A program made the position numbers and the translations under genes. Shown here piece after piece: positions 7,973-15,552 of a stretch of 38,620 bases of DNA. Numbering within the stretch: position 1 is the first letter of the stretch; every line of letters starts with the position of its first letter. Under the pieces are notes generated by a model, which ran no database searches, was not told the origin of the DNA, and saw nothing but the letters and a program-made list of their open reading frames with translations. The DNA is from Aquisphaera insulae (GTDB taxonomy: Bacteria; Planctomycetota; Planctomycetia; Isosphaerales; Isosphaeraceae): contig NZ_JAALJH010000087.1 in assembly GCF_011064615.1 (NCBI RefSeq), positions 1-38,620 of the forward strand, written 5' to 3'.

Positions 7973-8581
7973 CTAGTTTTGCAGGACGCAACGCTGGGGC
8001 ACCGGGTGTATGTTCGCTGCCACCCCAACCGACTCGGCATCGCCTACGGGGTAGGACTCCGCCGGGATCATGGATTTGGCAGCAAACCGATAGAGCGGAC
8101 AGCCTCGATGCTGGCTGACCACGCCATCCCTGAGTTGGATCGCGAGGTCGTGGCGCCCGGAGCGAAGCGCGGCGATGAAGAGTCCGAGAGGTGAGAGTCT
8201 CGATCTCTCCATCTCGGCGGGAATGGGCAATCCATTCCCATCCCTGATCATGGCTTCGGCTCGCCGAAGCTCTTTCTTCAGTTCAGACCGCAGTTGAGAA
8301 ATAATCCGCCGGACCCGACCGGCATAGCGACGAGCCGCGTCCGGATGAGCGACGATGCTCCACGGGTCCGGGTAAGAGTTTGAGATCGGCTGCGAGGCGA
8401 CGTAGAGTTCCGGATCGAGGGGGATCCGGGGATCGTTCTCATGTGCTTGCCAGAGAATCATGGCGGCGGCAGACCAGAGCCGAGAAGTCGAGCAACCGCG
8501 ATACCACTCGCTGCATCGAAGGGTGAACGCTCGCTCGATCCGGGTTGCAAGTCTGTCGATCGTTTCTTGGGTTGGCAACAC
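7973..8581 (-). CDS. Protein of unknown function (202 aa)
   Basis: The GTG start at 8579-8581 has GAGG 8 nt upstream; a TTG is the next codon. The product is Arg-, Ala- and Ile-rich, with no signal peptide or clear membrane helix. A predicted long helix lies at about 85-115 (RRYAGRVRRIISQLRSELKKELRRAEAMI). The N-terminal third contains ERAFTLRCSEWYRGC and SAAAMILWQAHENDPRIPLDPELYVASQ; the middle contains PDPWSIVAHPDAARRY. Four Cys are scattered without a clear motif. Composition argues for a real globular protein, but I do not recognise the family. It is followed on the same strand by two hairpins and then the small Pro-rich gene. A promoter is not obvious. Confidence 0.65.
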   Translation of the reverse strand: MLPTQETIDRLATRIERAFTLRCSEWYRGCSTSRLWSAAAMILWQAHENDPRIPLDPELYVASQPISNSYPDPWSIVAHPDAARRYAGRVRRIISQLRSELKKELRRAEAMIRDGNGLPIPAEMERSRLSPLGLFIAALRSGRHDLAIQLRDGVVSQHRGCPLYRFAAKSMIPAESYPVGDAESVGVAANIHPVPQRCVLQN

Positions 8582-8642
8582 GGTTCAAACCTCGGCAATC
8601 CAATACCCCAGGGTTCGGAGCCCGGTGCCCTTGGGCCCGGCC

Positions 8643-8665
8643 TCACCGCCGACGAGCGGCGGTGA
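8643..8665. other. Perfect 9-bp GC-rich hairpin
   Basis: TCACCGCCG and CGGCGGTGA pair around ACGAG. It sits about 60 bp upstream of the start of the minus-strand 202-aa gene. No plus-strand gene precedes it, so a terminator role is unclear. Confidence 0.35.
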
Positions 8666-8973
8666 TCTTCGAACCGAGATCTGCGAGGTGACGCGTCAGA
8701 CTTTTGGAGTTTTTCTGGGAGATTTTCTCCGGCCCGTCGCCAGCATCCGTCGGGACGCCGTCCGGCACCGACTTCCAATACGCAAGTCCTTTTCGGAGAA
8801 TAAGTAGCGCCGTTCACCTCGGATTGACCTCTTCCCCCGGGTGGGGCCGGATCCCAATCCTCATCGGCGAGGAGTGGGCTGGTTGTGCCCCGAAATTTCA
8901 ATTTCTCGACTTCGGGCTCTTGATCTCCATGTTGATAAAGGAGTGTGCTTCTCTTCCTGTGCCCGACTTCATG

Positions 8974-9002
8974 TTGCATCCAATTACCGGATCTCTTATA
9001 TA
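8974..9002 (+). promoter_or_regulatory. Candidate promoter of the HTH gene
   Basis: TTGCAT (8974-8979) and TATATA (8997-9002) are 17 bp apart in the only AT-rich tract of the region, 90-140 bp upstream of the possible start codons of the HTH gene. Confidence 0.45.
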
Positions 9003-9144
9003 TCTAGGTGAGGCCCATACTCCGGGATCCTGACCACCGCCGAGCCGGACTCATCGGGCATGAGTCCGACTTACCCCTGCTTTCCCGGAACCGGCGATGT
9101 ACGCCCACAATTCCGTTGAATGTTTGCTTGAGGCGAAGCTTGCC

Positions 9145-9420
9145 ATGAACAAATCTCCATCGAACTCGGAATGGCTCGATATCAAGGCAGGCCTGGCGCG
9201 TCGGGTTCGCGAGATTCGTCAGGACCTGTACGGTGAGCACGGAGGGCCACTGATGGCCGACGCGCTCCAGGTCCCGTTCCGGACCTGGTTCAACTACGAG
9301 AATGGTTGCACGATCCCGGCTCCCTCGATACTCCGGTTCATCGAGCTGACCCGAGCCAATCCTCACTGGCTCCTGACCGGGCGGGGGCCGAAGTATCAGT
9401 TGACGGCGGCGGCCAATTGA
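9145..9420 (+). CDS. Small XRE-like helix-turn-helix protein
   Basis: This 91-residue protein consists almost entirely of one HTH-like domain: LARRVREIRQDLYG (17-30), then PLMADALQVPFRTWFNYENG (35-54), IPAPSILRFIELTRANPHWLL (58-78) and TGRGPKY at the end. The segment around W-x-N-Y-E-x-G occupies the place of the recognition helix in XRE/Cro domains. The final NPHWLLTG is typical of Cro/CI-type domains. An upstream in-frame ATG at 9097 would add 16 residues; the later one is preferred because GAGG lies 11 nt upstream and homologous-looking sequence begins just after it. It probably binds DNA as a small regulator; the target is unknown. It ends 24 bp from the convergent kinase gene. Confidence 0.75.
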   Translation: MNKSPSNSEWLDIKAGLARRVREIRQDLYGEHGGPLMADALQVPFRTWFNYENGCTIPAPSILRFIELTRANPHWLLTGRGPKYQLTAAAN

Positions 9421-9444
9421 GGAACCGGGTCACTCGTCGACCGG

Positions 9445-12400
9445 CTATTCCGACGATTGATCGCCCGTCGCGGCGACTCCCCAGAGTCGGACCGAGCCCA
9501 GGTGATCGCACGATGCGATGAGCTTCCCGTCCGGAGAAAACTGCACCGCGTTGATGCGCGCCGTGTGTCCGCTCAGGGCATAGAAGATCTGCCCGGTCAG
9601 CAGGTCGCAGATCCGCAGCTTGCCGTCATCGCACCCGGTTGCCACGATGGGCTGATCGGGGTGGACGGCCACACCGCGGACGGCCATCGGATGGCCCGGG
9701 ATGGGGTCCTTTCCCCGCCAGTTGTCCATCGAGTAGAGCGTGACGATTCGATCGTCGGTCCCGCCGACCAGCAGCCCGCTGTCCGGCGCGAAGGCCAGGC
9801 ACCAGGTCGCCGATCCGGCCTCGGGCTCCCGGTCATAGGGGATTTCATGCTCGGGATCCCAGAAGCGCACCGAGCCGTTCTTCGAAGCCGACGCGACGAC
9901 CGTCCCGTTGGGTGAAAAGGCGAGGGCACTGATCGGCGAGTCGACCGATGACAACTCGGCCCGCGTCGGCGGCGACTCGCGCAGATCCCAGACGCTGATG
10001 ACACCCCGGTGCCCGGCGGCGGCGACGTGCGTGCCCCTCGGATGGAAGGCAACCGACCAGAGCCGATCCGTCGGCCCGAAATCATGGAGCAATCTCCGCC
10101 TGGAAGGGCTGTCCAGCGGCTCGGGACGGCCGGCGTCCAGATCCCAGAGGAAGATCTTCCCGTCCAGTCCCGCGCTGGCGACGAGGCCGGGATGATGCCC
10201 CCTCGGCTCGCTCGCGCCCGGGGTCAACGACGGCGCGAAGGCCACCGAGGTGACCGTCTGCTCGTGGCCGTGCAGGACAGCGGCCTGGCGTCGACGCTCC
10301 AGATCCCAGACCCTCACCTCATTGTCATCGCCGCCGGAGACCAGCAGCCGGCCGTCGAAACGGAATGAGAGGCTCCAGGCCTCTCCCCGATGCGAGCCGA
10401 GCCGTAGCTGATTCTCGCCGTCATCCCGGTACTTCCAGGTCCTGAGGCGGCGATCCCCGCATCCGAGGACGAGCGAGGCCCCGTCGGCCGCGAACGCCGG
10501 CGGCGCGGTCAGCCGGGCGTTCGCCTGATACAATCTGCCCAGCGTCCCCGCGGAGAGGTCCCAGGTGGTGACGCGGTGGTCCTTCCCGGCGGCGACGAGC
10601 CAATCACCGTCGGGCGAGACCGCCAGCCATTCCAGCGCCGTATGGGCCTCACGCGGGAGCAGGTATCGTTCCTCGGGGCTGGCGAGCCGTCGGGTCCAGA
10701 GCACGCTGGAGCCATCGCAGCCGACGAGCGCCTCGTCTCGCTGACAGAAGGCGAGGAATCGGCTGGCGTCCCGGTGGCCCTGCCCTGCGACGATGAGCCG
10801 GCCCGAGGCCACGTCCCAGGCCAGGAAGGACCCGTCCACCGACCCGGCAGCCAGCTTCATCCCATCCCGCGAGAAGGCCAGCGTGCTGATGGCGCCACGA
10901 TGATGGCGATCGAGGGGTGGCAGGGGAGGTCCAACGCGACGAGTGAGTCGGACCGTACCGTCCTCCATCCCCTCGGCCAGGATGCTGCAGTCGGGACTCT
11001 GAACCTGCCTGGTGACGCCGATCCTCGACGCACCGGCCTCCGGATGCCATCCATCCTCCGCGCGAGACCAGGCCAGGCTACGAGAGCCGCGGCCGCCGGA
11101 CGCTCCACCGCAGAGGGTCAGCCGCTTCCCGTCCCCGGAGAACAGGAAATCCGCCACGTCGAGCGGATCGATCGCAAACGAGGCCACCGCCTTGCGCCGG
11201 TCCAGGTCCCAGAGCTTCACGTCGAGGCCCTGGCCGGCCTTACCGACGCTGGCCACCACCCCTCTCGCGGGCCCACCCGGTGCGAACACCGCGAGACGCA
11301 GGACCTTTCCCGCATGCCTCTCGCGGAATCGATCGCTCGTCCCCTTCTGCAAATCCGAGAGCACGATCTGGCCCGCCTCGTCGCCGGAGACGATCAATCC
11401 GGGTCGATCGGCCACGGCCAGGCAGGTCACCGGCCCGCGATTCCCCGGGAAGGATCCGGGGATTCGCGCGACCACGGCCTGGAGGTAATCCCATTCGAAT
11501 CCGCCGGGCTTCTCGGCGTCACCTTCAGCCATCCCGCGGAGGAGATCGCGGGCCATCTCGAGATGGCCCTCCTCGATGGCGCGCTTCACCTGACCCAGGA
11601 GGTTGTCGTAGGATCGCCGCTCCACCGCCGAGGACCTCTCGCGAAACTTGCTCCGCTCGATGTTGAACAGGCTGTGTTCCTGCTCCCTCTGGGAGATGCG
11701 CCGCTGCAACTCCTGGAAGCTGGCGGTCACGTTGTGGGTATGGTAGGCGGTCCCGCCGAGCAGCAGCGAGATCAGGAACAGGCTGAAGGCGAGGAGGGCA
11801 GCCGCCAGAGGTTGCCGCCGCCGCCATTGCTGGATCCGGATCAGTCGAGGCGTTCTCCGCGCCCGGATTGGCTGGTTTTCGTTATATCTTCGCAGGTCTT
11901 CGGCCAGGTCGTCCGCCGTCCCGTAACGCCTGGACGGCTCGCGATCCAGGCATTTCAGGCAGATCGTCTCCAGGTCCTCCGGGACTCCATGTCGGAGCCT
12001 CGATGGGGGGACGAGGTCCGCCTCCATGACCTGGCAGAGGGTCTCCATCGGCGTGAAGCCGCGGAACGGCGCGTTGCCCGTCAACATCTCGTAGAGCAGG
12101 GCCCCCAGGGCGTACACGTCGGTCGCCGGGCCGATCGCGGCCTCACCCGCGGAAACCTGCTCGGGCGCCATGTAGGACGGCGTGCCGAGGAGCACGCCGT
12201 GGAGCGAGACGCCCTTCTCATCCACCTGGAACTTGGCCAGGCCGAAGTCGGTGATCTTGGGGACGCCGTCGGGCGTCATGAGGATGTTGCTGGGATTGAG
12301 GTCGCGATGGACGATGCCCCGCTGATGGGCGATGTGGATGGTCCGCGCCAGCGTCTCCGTGAGCCGTGCCGACCACTTGAAGGCCTGCGGCATCCCGCGG

Positions 12401-13038
12401 AGCATCCGCGTCAGGTTGCCCCCCACCACGTATTCCATGGCGAGGAAGGGGAGGCCGTCGTGATCGCCGATCTCGAAAATCTGGACGACGTTGGGGTGGA
12501 CGAGCTGGGCGGCCGCCTCGGCCTCGTTGCGGAGCCGCGCCCGGTCTCGGATCCCCGCGTTCTCGCCCGCGAGGATCATCTTGAGCGCCACGATCCGGCT
12601 CAGGTTGGCCTGCCGCGCCTTGTAGACGATCCCCATCCCGCCCCGACCGATCTCCTCGATGATGTGGTAATTGGCGATCCGGGAGATTCGATTGTCGCCG
12701 CCGCGGCCGGCCGGAGGGCGCACCGGCGGCAGGGACGAATCCGTCAGGGTCGGCATCTCGGACCCGACCGCACCCTGGAAGGTGAGCAGGGATTCCATCC
12801 GGCCCAGCAAGCTCGGGAACCGCTCCTGCCACTCGTCGAGGGTCGGCTTCTGGCCGAGATCATGCCTGGTCATGACCTCGGTGTGGATCAGCTCGAGGAC
12901 CGCTTCCTCGTTCTTCCCGAGGATCGGATAGGATGAAAGGATCGACTCGACGCGGGCGGCTTCGCCACCCCGCAGCCGACTCCTCAGCTCGGCGCACGCC
13001 TCCCGGACGGTCCGGACATCTTCCCTTTGGAGTGCCAA
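9445..13038 (-). CDS. Membrane Ser/Thr protein kinase with about 14-15 WD40 repeats
   Basis: The protein has about 1197 residues. After a planctomycete-type N-terminal region (WQERFPSLLGR, about 70-80), the kinase domain has its Gly loop IGRGGMGIVYKA (about 130-141), Lys153 in VALKM, HRD (244-246), DFG (264-266) and APE (291-293). The catalytic loop reads HRDLNPSN, so the usual Lys two residues after HRD is Asn. A transmembrane helix lies at about 411-432. The outer C-terminal part, from about 550 to the end, carries some 14-15 WD40 units ending in WDL, WDP or similar, enough for two seven-bladed propellers. It may sense ligands or scaffold partners. The start is uncertain: no ATG is available; TTG at 13036-13038 is chosen because codon use becomes coding-like there, while TTG at 13155 adds 39 unlikely residues. 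Confidence 0.88.
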   Translation of the reverse strand: MALQREDVRTVREACAELRSRLRGGEAARVESILSSYPILGKNEEAVLELIHTEVMTRHDLGQKPTLDEWQERFPSLLGRMESLLTFQGAVGSEMPTLTDSSLPPVRPPAGRGGDNRISRIANYHIIEEIGRGGMGIVYKARQANLSRIVALKMILAGENAGIRDRARLRNEAEAAAQLVHPNVVQIFEIGDHDGLPFLAMEYVVGGNLTRMLRGMPQAFKWSARLTETLARTIHIAHQRGIVHRDLNPSNILMTPDGVPKITDFGLAKFQVDEKGVSLHGVLLGTPSYMAPEQVSAGEAAIGPATDVYALGALLYEMLTGNAPFRGFTPMETLCQVMEADLVPPSRLRHGVPEDLETICLKCLDREPSRRYGTADDLAEDLRRYNENQPIRARRTPRLIRIQQWRRRQPLAAALLAFSLFLISLLLGGTAYHTHNVTASFQELQRRISQREQEHSLFNIERSKFRERSSAVERRSYDNLLGQVKRAIEEGHLEMARDLLRGMAEGDAEKPGGFEWDYLQAVVARIPGSFPGNRGPVTCLAVADRPGLIVSGDEAGQIVLSDLQKGTSDRFRERHAGKVLRLAVFAPGGPARGVVASVGKAGQGLDVKLWDLDRRKAVASFAIDPLDVADFLFSGDGKRLTLCGGASGGRGSRSLAWSRAEDGWHPEAGASRIGVTRQVQSPDCSILAEGMEDGTVRLTRRVGPPLPPLDRHHRGAISTLAFSRDGMKLAAGSVDGSFLAWDVASGRLIVAGQGHRDASRFLAFCQRDEALVGCDGSSVLWTRRLASPEERYLLPREAHTALEWLAVSPDGDWLVAAGKDHRVTTWDLSAGTLGRLYQANARLTAPPAFAADGASLVLGCGDRRLRTWKYRDDGENQLRLGSHRGEAWSLSFRFDGRLLVSGGDDNEVRVWDLERRRQAAVLHGHEQTVTSVAFAPSLTPGASEPRGHHPGLVASAGLDGKIFLWDLDAGRPEPLDSPSRRRLLHDFGPTDRLWSVAFHPRGTHVAAAGHRGVISVWDLRESPPTRAELSSVDSPISALAFSPNGTVVASASKNGSVRFWDPEHEIPYDREPEAGSATWCLAFAPDSGLLVGGTDDRIVTLYSMDNWRGKDPIPGHPMAVRGVAVHPDQPIVATGCDDGKLRICDLLTGQIFYALSGHTARINAVQFSPDGKLIASCDHLGSVRLWGVAATGDQSSE

Positions 13039-13357
13039 GGCTCTTATCCGTTCAGCAAGGGATGGAGATTGCGATGGTCGGGCTGGGATGGCATGGCAGG
13101 CAACAGCCAGTCTAGCGGGCTCGGCGTCCGGCGGACAAGCGCCACGTGCGTTCAATCATCGCCGGCGAACTCCGGGCGTCCCCGCCGGGCGCGCCCGGTC
13201 GACGATTGGGGACGGTCCCGGGGCGGAAATCGATCTGGTCAATGACTCGTCATTTCGCGTAAAACGCAGCGACGGCAAGGAGATAGCGAGGGGGAAGGCC
13301 GGTGGGCTCAACCTCATCCGGGGGCGACATCGCCGCGGCGGACACGGAGGCTACTTG
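13039..13357. other. Divergent promoter region, kinase / MFS gene
   Basis: This is the spacer between the minus-strand WD40 kinase and the plus-strand transporter. No gene, clear promoter boxes or hairpin are recognised; the stretch CGATCTGGTCAATGACTCGTCATTTCG is the most AT-rich part. Confidence 0.5.
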
Positions 13358-14764
13358 ATGCACGAGACAACGGAAGCGAGCGAGCGTCGCGGCGGACTGC
13401 TCCGGTCCATGGGGCTGAATCGGCCGGAATTGCGGGCCTGGGCGCTGTACGACTGGGCCAACTCGGCGATGTTCTGCACGATCATCACGGCGGTCTTCCC
13501 GGCCTACTTTTCCAGGGTTGCCTGCGAGGGTGACTCCGCCGTCGCCTCGCGTCGCCTGGCCGTCGCGACGACCATCGGCATGGTGGTGATCGCGGCGATC
13601 TCTCCGATCCTCGGTGCATTCGCGGACTATACGGCCCAGAAGAAACGGCTGCTCGCGGTCTTCGTGGCGATCGGCGTCACCGCCGTGGCGGGCATGTTCT
13701 TCGTCCACACCGGGGACTGGCTGCTGGCCGCCTCGCTCTTCATCCTCGTGAACATCGGCGCCAATGGGAGCCTCGTCTTCTACGACGCCCTGCTTCCGCA
13801 CATCGCGAGCGATGACGAGATCGACCGGGTCTCCACGGCCGGCTACGCGCTGGGGTACGTCGGCGGCGGGCTCTTGCTCGGGCTCAACCTCGCCTGGATC
13901 CTCCACCCGGGCTGGTTCGGGCTCCCTTCGGGCGAGGGGCTGACCGAATCGCAGGCCACCCTGCCGAGCCGGCTGGCCTTCCTCTCCGTGGCGGTCTGGT
14001 GGCTGGTGTTCTCGGTCCCCCTCTTCCGCCGCGTCCCCGAGCCGAGGGCGGCCCACGGCGCCGAGGAACTCCACGGCGAGAGCCCCATCCGGGCCACGCT
14101 CCGGCGATTGAGGCAGACGGCCAGGGACCTTCACCGCTATCCCAACGGCTTCCTGATGCTCCTGGCCTTCCTCATCTACAACGACGGCATCGGCACGATC
14201 ATGCGGATGGCCGTCATCTATGGAACCGAGATCGGCATCGGATCGGCGGACCTGATCCTGTCGATCCTGATCGTCCAGTTCGTCGGCATCCCCTTCTCAT
14301 TCCTCTTCGGATCGATCGCCTCGCGCGTCGGGGTCAAGCCGTCGATCCTCGGCGGCCTGCTCGTCTACACCCTGATCTGCATCATCGGCTTCTTCATGAC
14401 CTCCTCGCGCCACTTCCTGATCCTCTCGCTGCTGGTGGGGACGGTCCAGGGGGGCACGCAGGCGCTCAGCCGGTCGCTCTTCGCGAGCCTGATCCCGCGA
14501 GCCCGGTCGGGGGAGTACTTCGGATTCTTCTCGGTCGCCGAGAAATTCGCCGGAATCCTCGGGCCGGCCCTGTTCGCGGCCATCAACTGGATGACCGGCT
14601 CGAGTCGAGGCGCAATCCTGGCCGTCATCGGCTTCTTCGCGGTCGGCGGGTCCCTGCTCTGGATGGTCGACATCGAGGCCGGGCAGAAGGACGCTCGCCA
14701 CGACGAGGAGGACGCGGCCTCGTTCACGCCCCTGCCGTCGATCGCGACCAGTGAACTGCCGTGA
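13358..14764 (+). CDS. MFS transporter, UMF1 (Atg22-like) family
   Basis: This is a 468-residue polytopic membrane protein with about 12 predicted helices. The N-terminal RAWALYDWANSAMF (about 23-36) is the hallmark of the UMF1/Atg22 branch of the major facilitator superfamily. The central loop between helices 6 and 7 is charged (about 215-260), and the C-terminus is a short acidic tail. The ATG at 13358 is preceded by GGAGG at an 8-nt spacing, which excludes the longer open frame upstream. The family exports small molecules such as amino acids; the substrate is not predictable here. Its 3' end overlaps that of the convergent pcs gene by 41 bp. Confidence 0.9.
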   Translation: MHETTEASERRGGLLRSMGLNRPELRAWALYDWANSAMFCTIITAVFPAYFSRVACEGDSAVASRRLAVATTIGMVVIAAISPILGAFADYTAQKKRLLAVFVAIGVTAVAGMFFVHTGDWLLAASLFILVNIGANGSLVFYDALLPHIASDDEIDRVSTAGYALGYVGGGLLLGLNLAWILHPGWFGLPSGEGLTESQATLPSRLAFLSVAVWWLVFSVPLFRRVPEPRAAHGAEELHGESPIRATLRRLRQTARDLHRYPNGFLMLLAFLIYNDGIGTIMRMAVIYGTEIGIGSADLILSILIVQFVGIPFSFLFGSIASRVGVKPSILGGLLVYTLICIIGFFMTSSRHFLILSLLVGTVQGGTQALSRSLFASLIPRARSGEYFGFFSVAEKFAGILGPALFAAINWMTGSSRGAILAVIGFFAVGGSLLWMVDIEAGQKDARHDEEDAASFTPLPSIATSELP

Positions 14765-15542
14765 CGACCCAGGAAGCCACCACGTAGTACAGCGGGTACG
14801 TGAAGGAGACGAGCGCCAGCCTCACCACCCGGGGGTCGTCGCGAGGCGAGGAATCCGCGGGCAGGCTCCAGAGCAGGTATCCGAGCGGGATCACCCAGAT
14901 CGCCCCCAGGATCGTGGAGACGACGTTCAGCGTCCCCGGCTGGGACGGATACAGGTACTTGCTGGGCACGAACGTGAACAGGGCCAGGACCAGGACGATC
15001 GCCAGCGCGGCCCACGGCGGCACCGGCAGCACGTAGAGGTACAGCGCGACCACGTTCCAGAGCGAGGGGAATCCCAGGAAATAGCCGTCGGGCGTCTTGA
15101 TGTCCACCTGGCAGAAACCGTAGAGGCTCGCCAGCATGGCGACCACCAGCCAGGGCTCCGTCCCGGCCGGCACCAGCCCCGCACGGCCGATCAGGAGGAT
15201 GGGGAGGAACGTGTAATTGAGGAAGTCGACGATGTCGTCGAGCCGGCGGCCGTCGAAGCCGGGGACCGCCTCCTTGATCCGGACGGCACGCGCGAGGGTG
15301 CCGTCGGTCGCATCCACGATCGTCGCGATCGCCATCAGCAGGAAGCACCAGCGATAGGCCGCCGGCCCCCCTTCCAGCAGCAGCGCCGCCATGATCGCGG
15401 CCGCGATCAGGCCCGTCGCCGTGTAGAAGTGGACGCACCAGCCGAGGAACCGCCTCAGGTTCGATGGACCTTCCCGCCCGGCGGCCACGCCTCCCGGGGC
15501 CGGCGATCTGACGCCGCCGGCTGCCTCCCCAACGTCCTGCAT
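14724..15542 (-). CDS. pcs: Phosphatidylcholine synthase
   Basis: Pcs condenses CDP-diacylglycerol with free choline to give phosphatidylcholine and CMP, in the cytoplasmic membrane. The protein has 272 residues with about eight hydrophobic helices. The CDP-alcohol phosphotransferase active site is at 77-106: D77, D80-G81, A84-R85, then 12 residues, G98, D102 and D106. A 12-residue gap between AR and G, rather than the usual 8, is the spacing characteristic of bacterial Pcs and separates it from PgsA- and PssA-type enzymes. A FVPSKYLYPS segment near the end is also Pcs-like. The ATG has GAGGGAG 5 nt upstream and lies 10 bp after the permease stop, so the two are almost certainly co-translated. 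This implies that the organism makes phosphatidylcholine from choline. Confidence 0.9.
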   Translation of the reverse strand: MQDVGEAAGGVRSPAPGGVAAGREGPSNLRRFLGWCVHFYTATGLIAAAIMAALLLEGGPAAYRWCFLLMAIATIVDATDGTLARAVRIKEAVPGFDGRRLDDIVDFLNYTFLPILLIGRAGLVPAGTEPWLVVAMLASLYGFCQVDIKTPDGYFLGFPSLWNVVALYLYVLPVPPWAALAIVLVLALFTFVPSKYLYPSQPGTLNVVSTILGAIWVIPLGYLLWSLPADSSPRDDPRVVRLALVSFTYPLYYVVASWVVTAVHWSRSTAGA

Positions 15543-15552
15543 CGAAGCTCCC

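Larger units (their letters stand above)
8582..9144. other. Intergenic region upstream of the HTH gene
   Basis: No gene is supported on either strand; open frames here have unlikely composition. The region contains a 9-bp hairpin (8643-8665), an AT-rich tract from about 8885 to 9010, and a good promoter match at 8974-9002. Confidence 0.6.

Noticed and set aside
8578..8600. GGTTCAAACC resembling a tRNA T-arm
   Set aside because: The flanking bases do not form the T-stem and no acceptor or anticodon arm can be drawn.
8458..8979. 173-codon minus-strand frame in the region upstream of the HTH gene
   Set aside because: It has low-complexity, Arg/Pro/Gly-rich composition, overlaps the 202-aa gene's start in another frame and lacks a ribosome site.
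10576..12936. 786-codon plus-strand open frame
   Set aside because: It is antisense to the WD40 membrane kinase, which has unmistakable kinase and WD40 motifs; composition is non-protein-like.
13039..13155. Upstream extension of the WD40 membrane kinase to TTG at 13155
   Set aside because: Third-position base use in this stretch is mixed and not coding-like, and the added residues do not resemble the N-terminus of related kinases.
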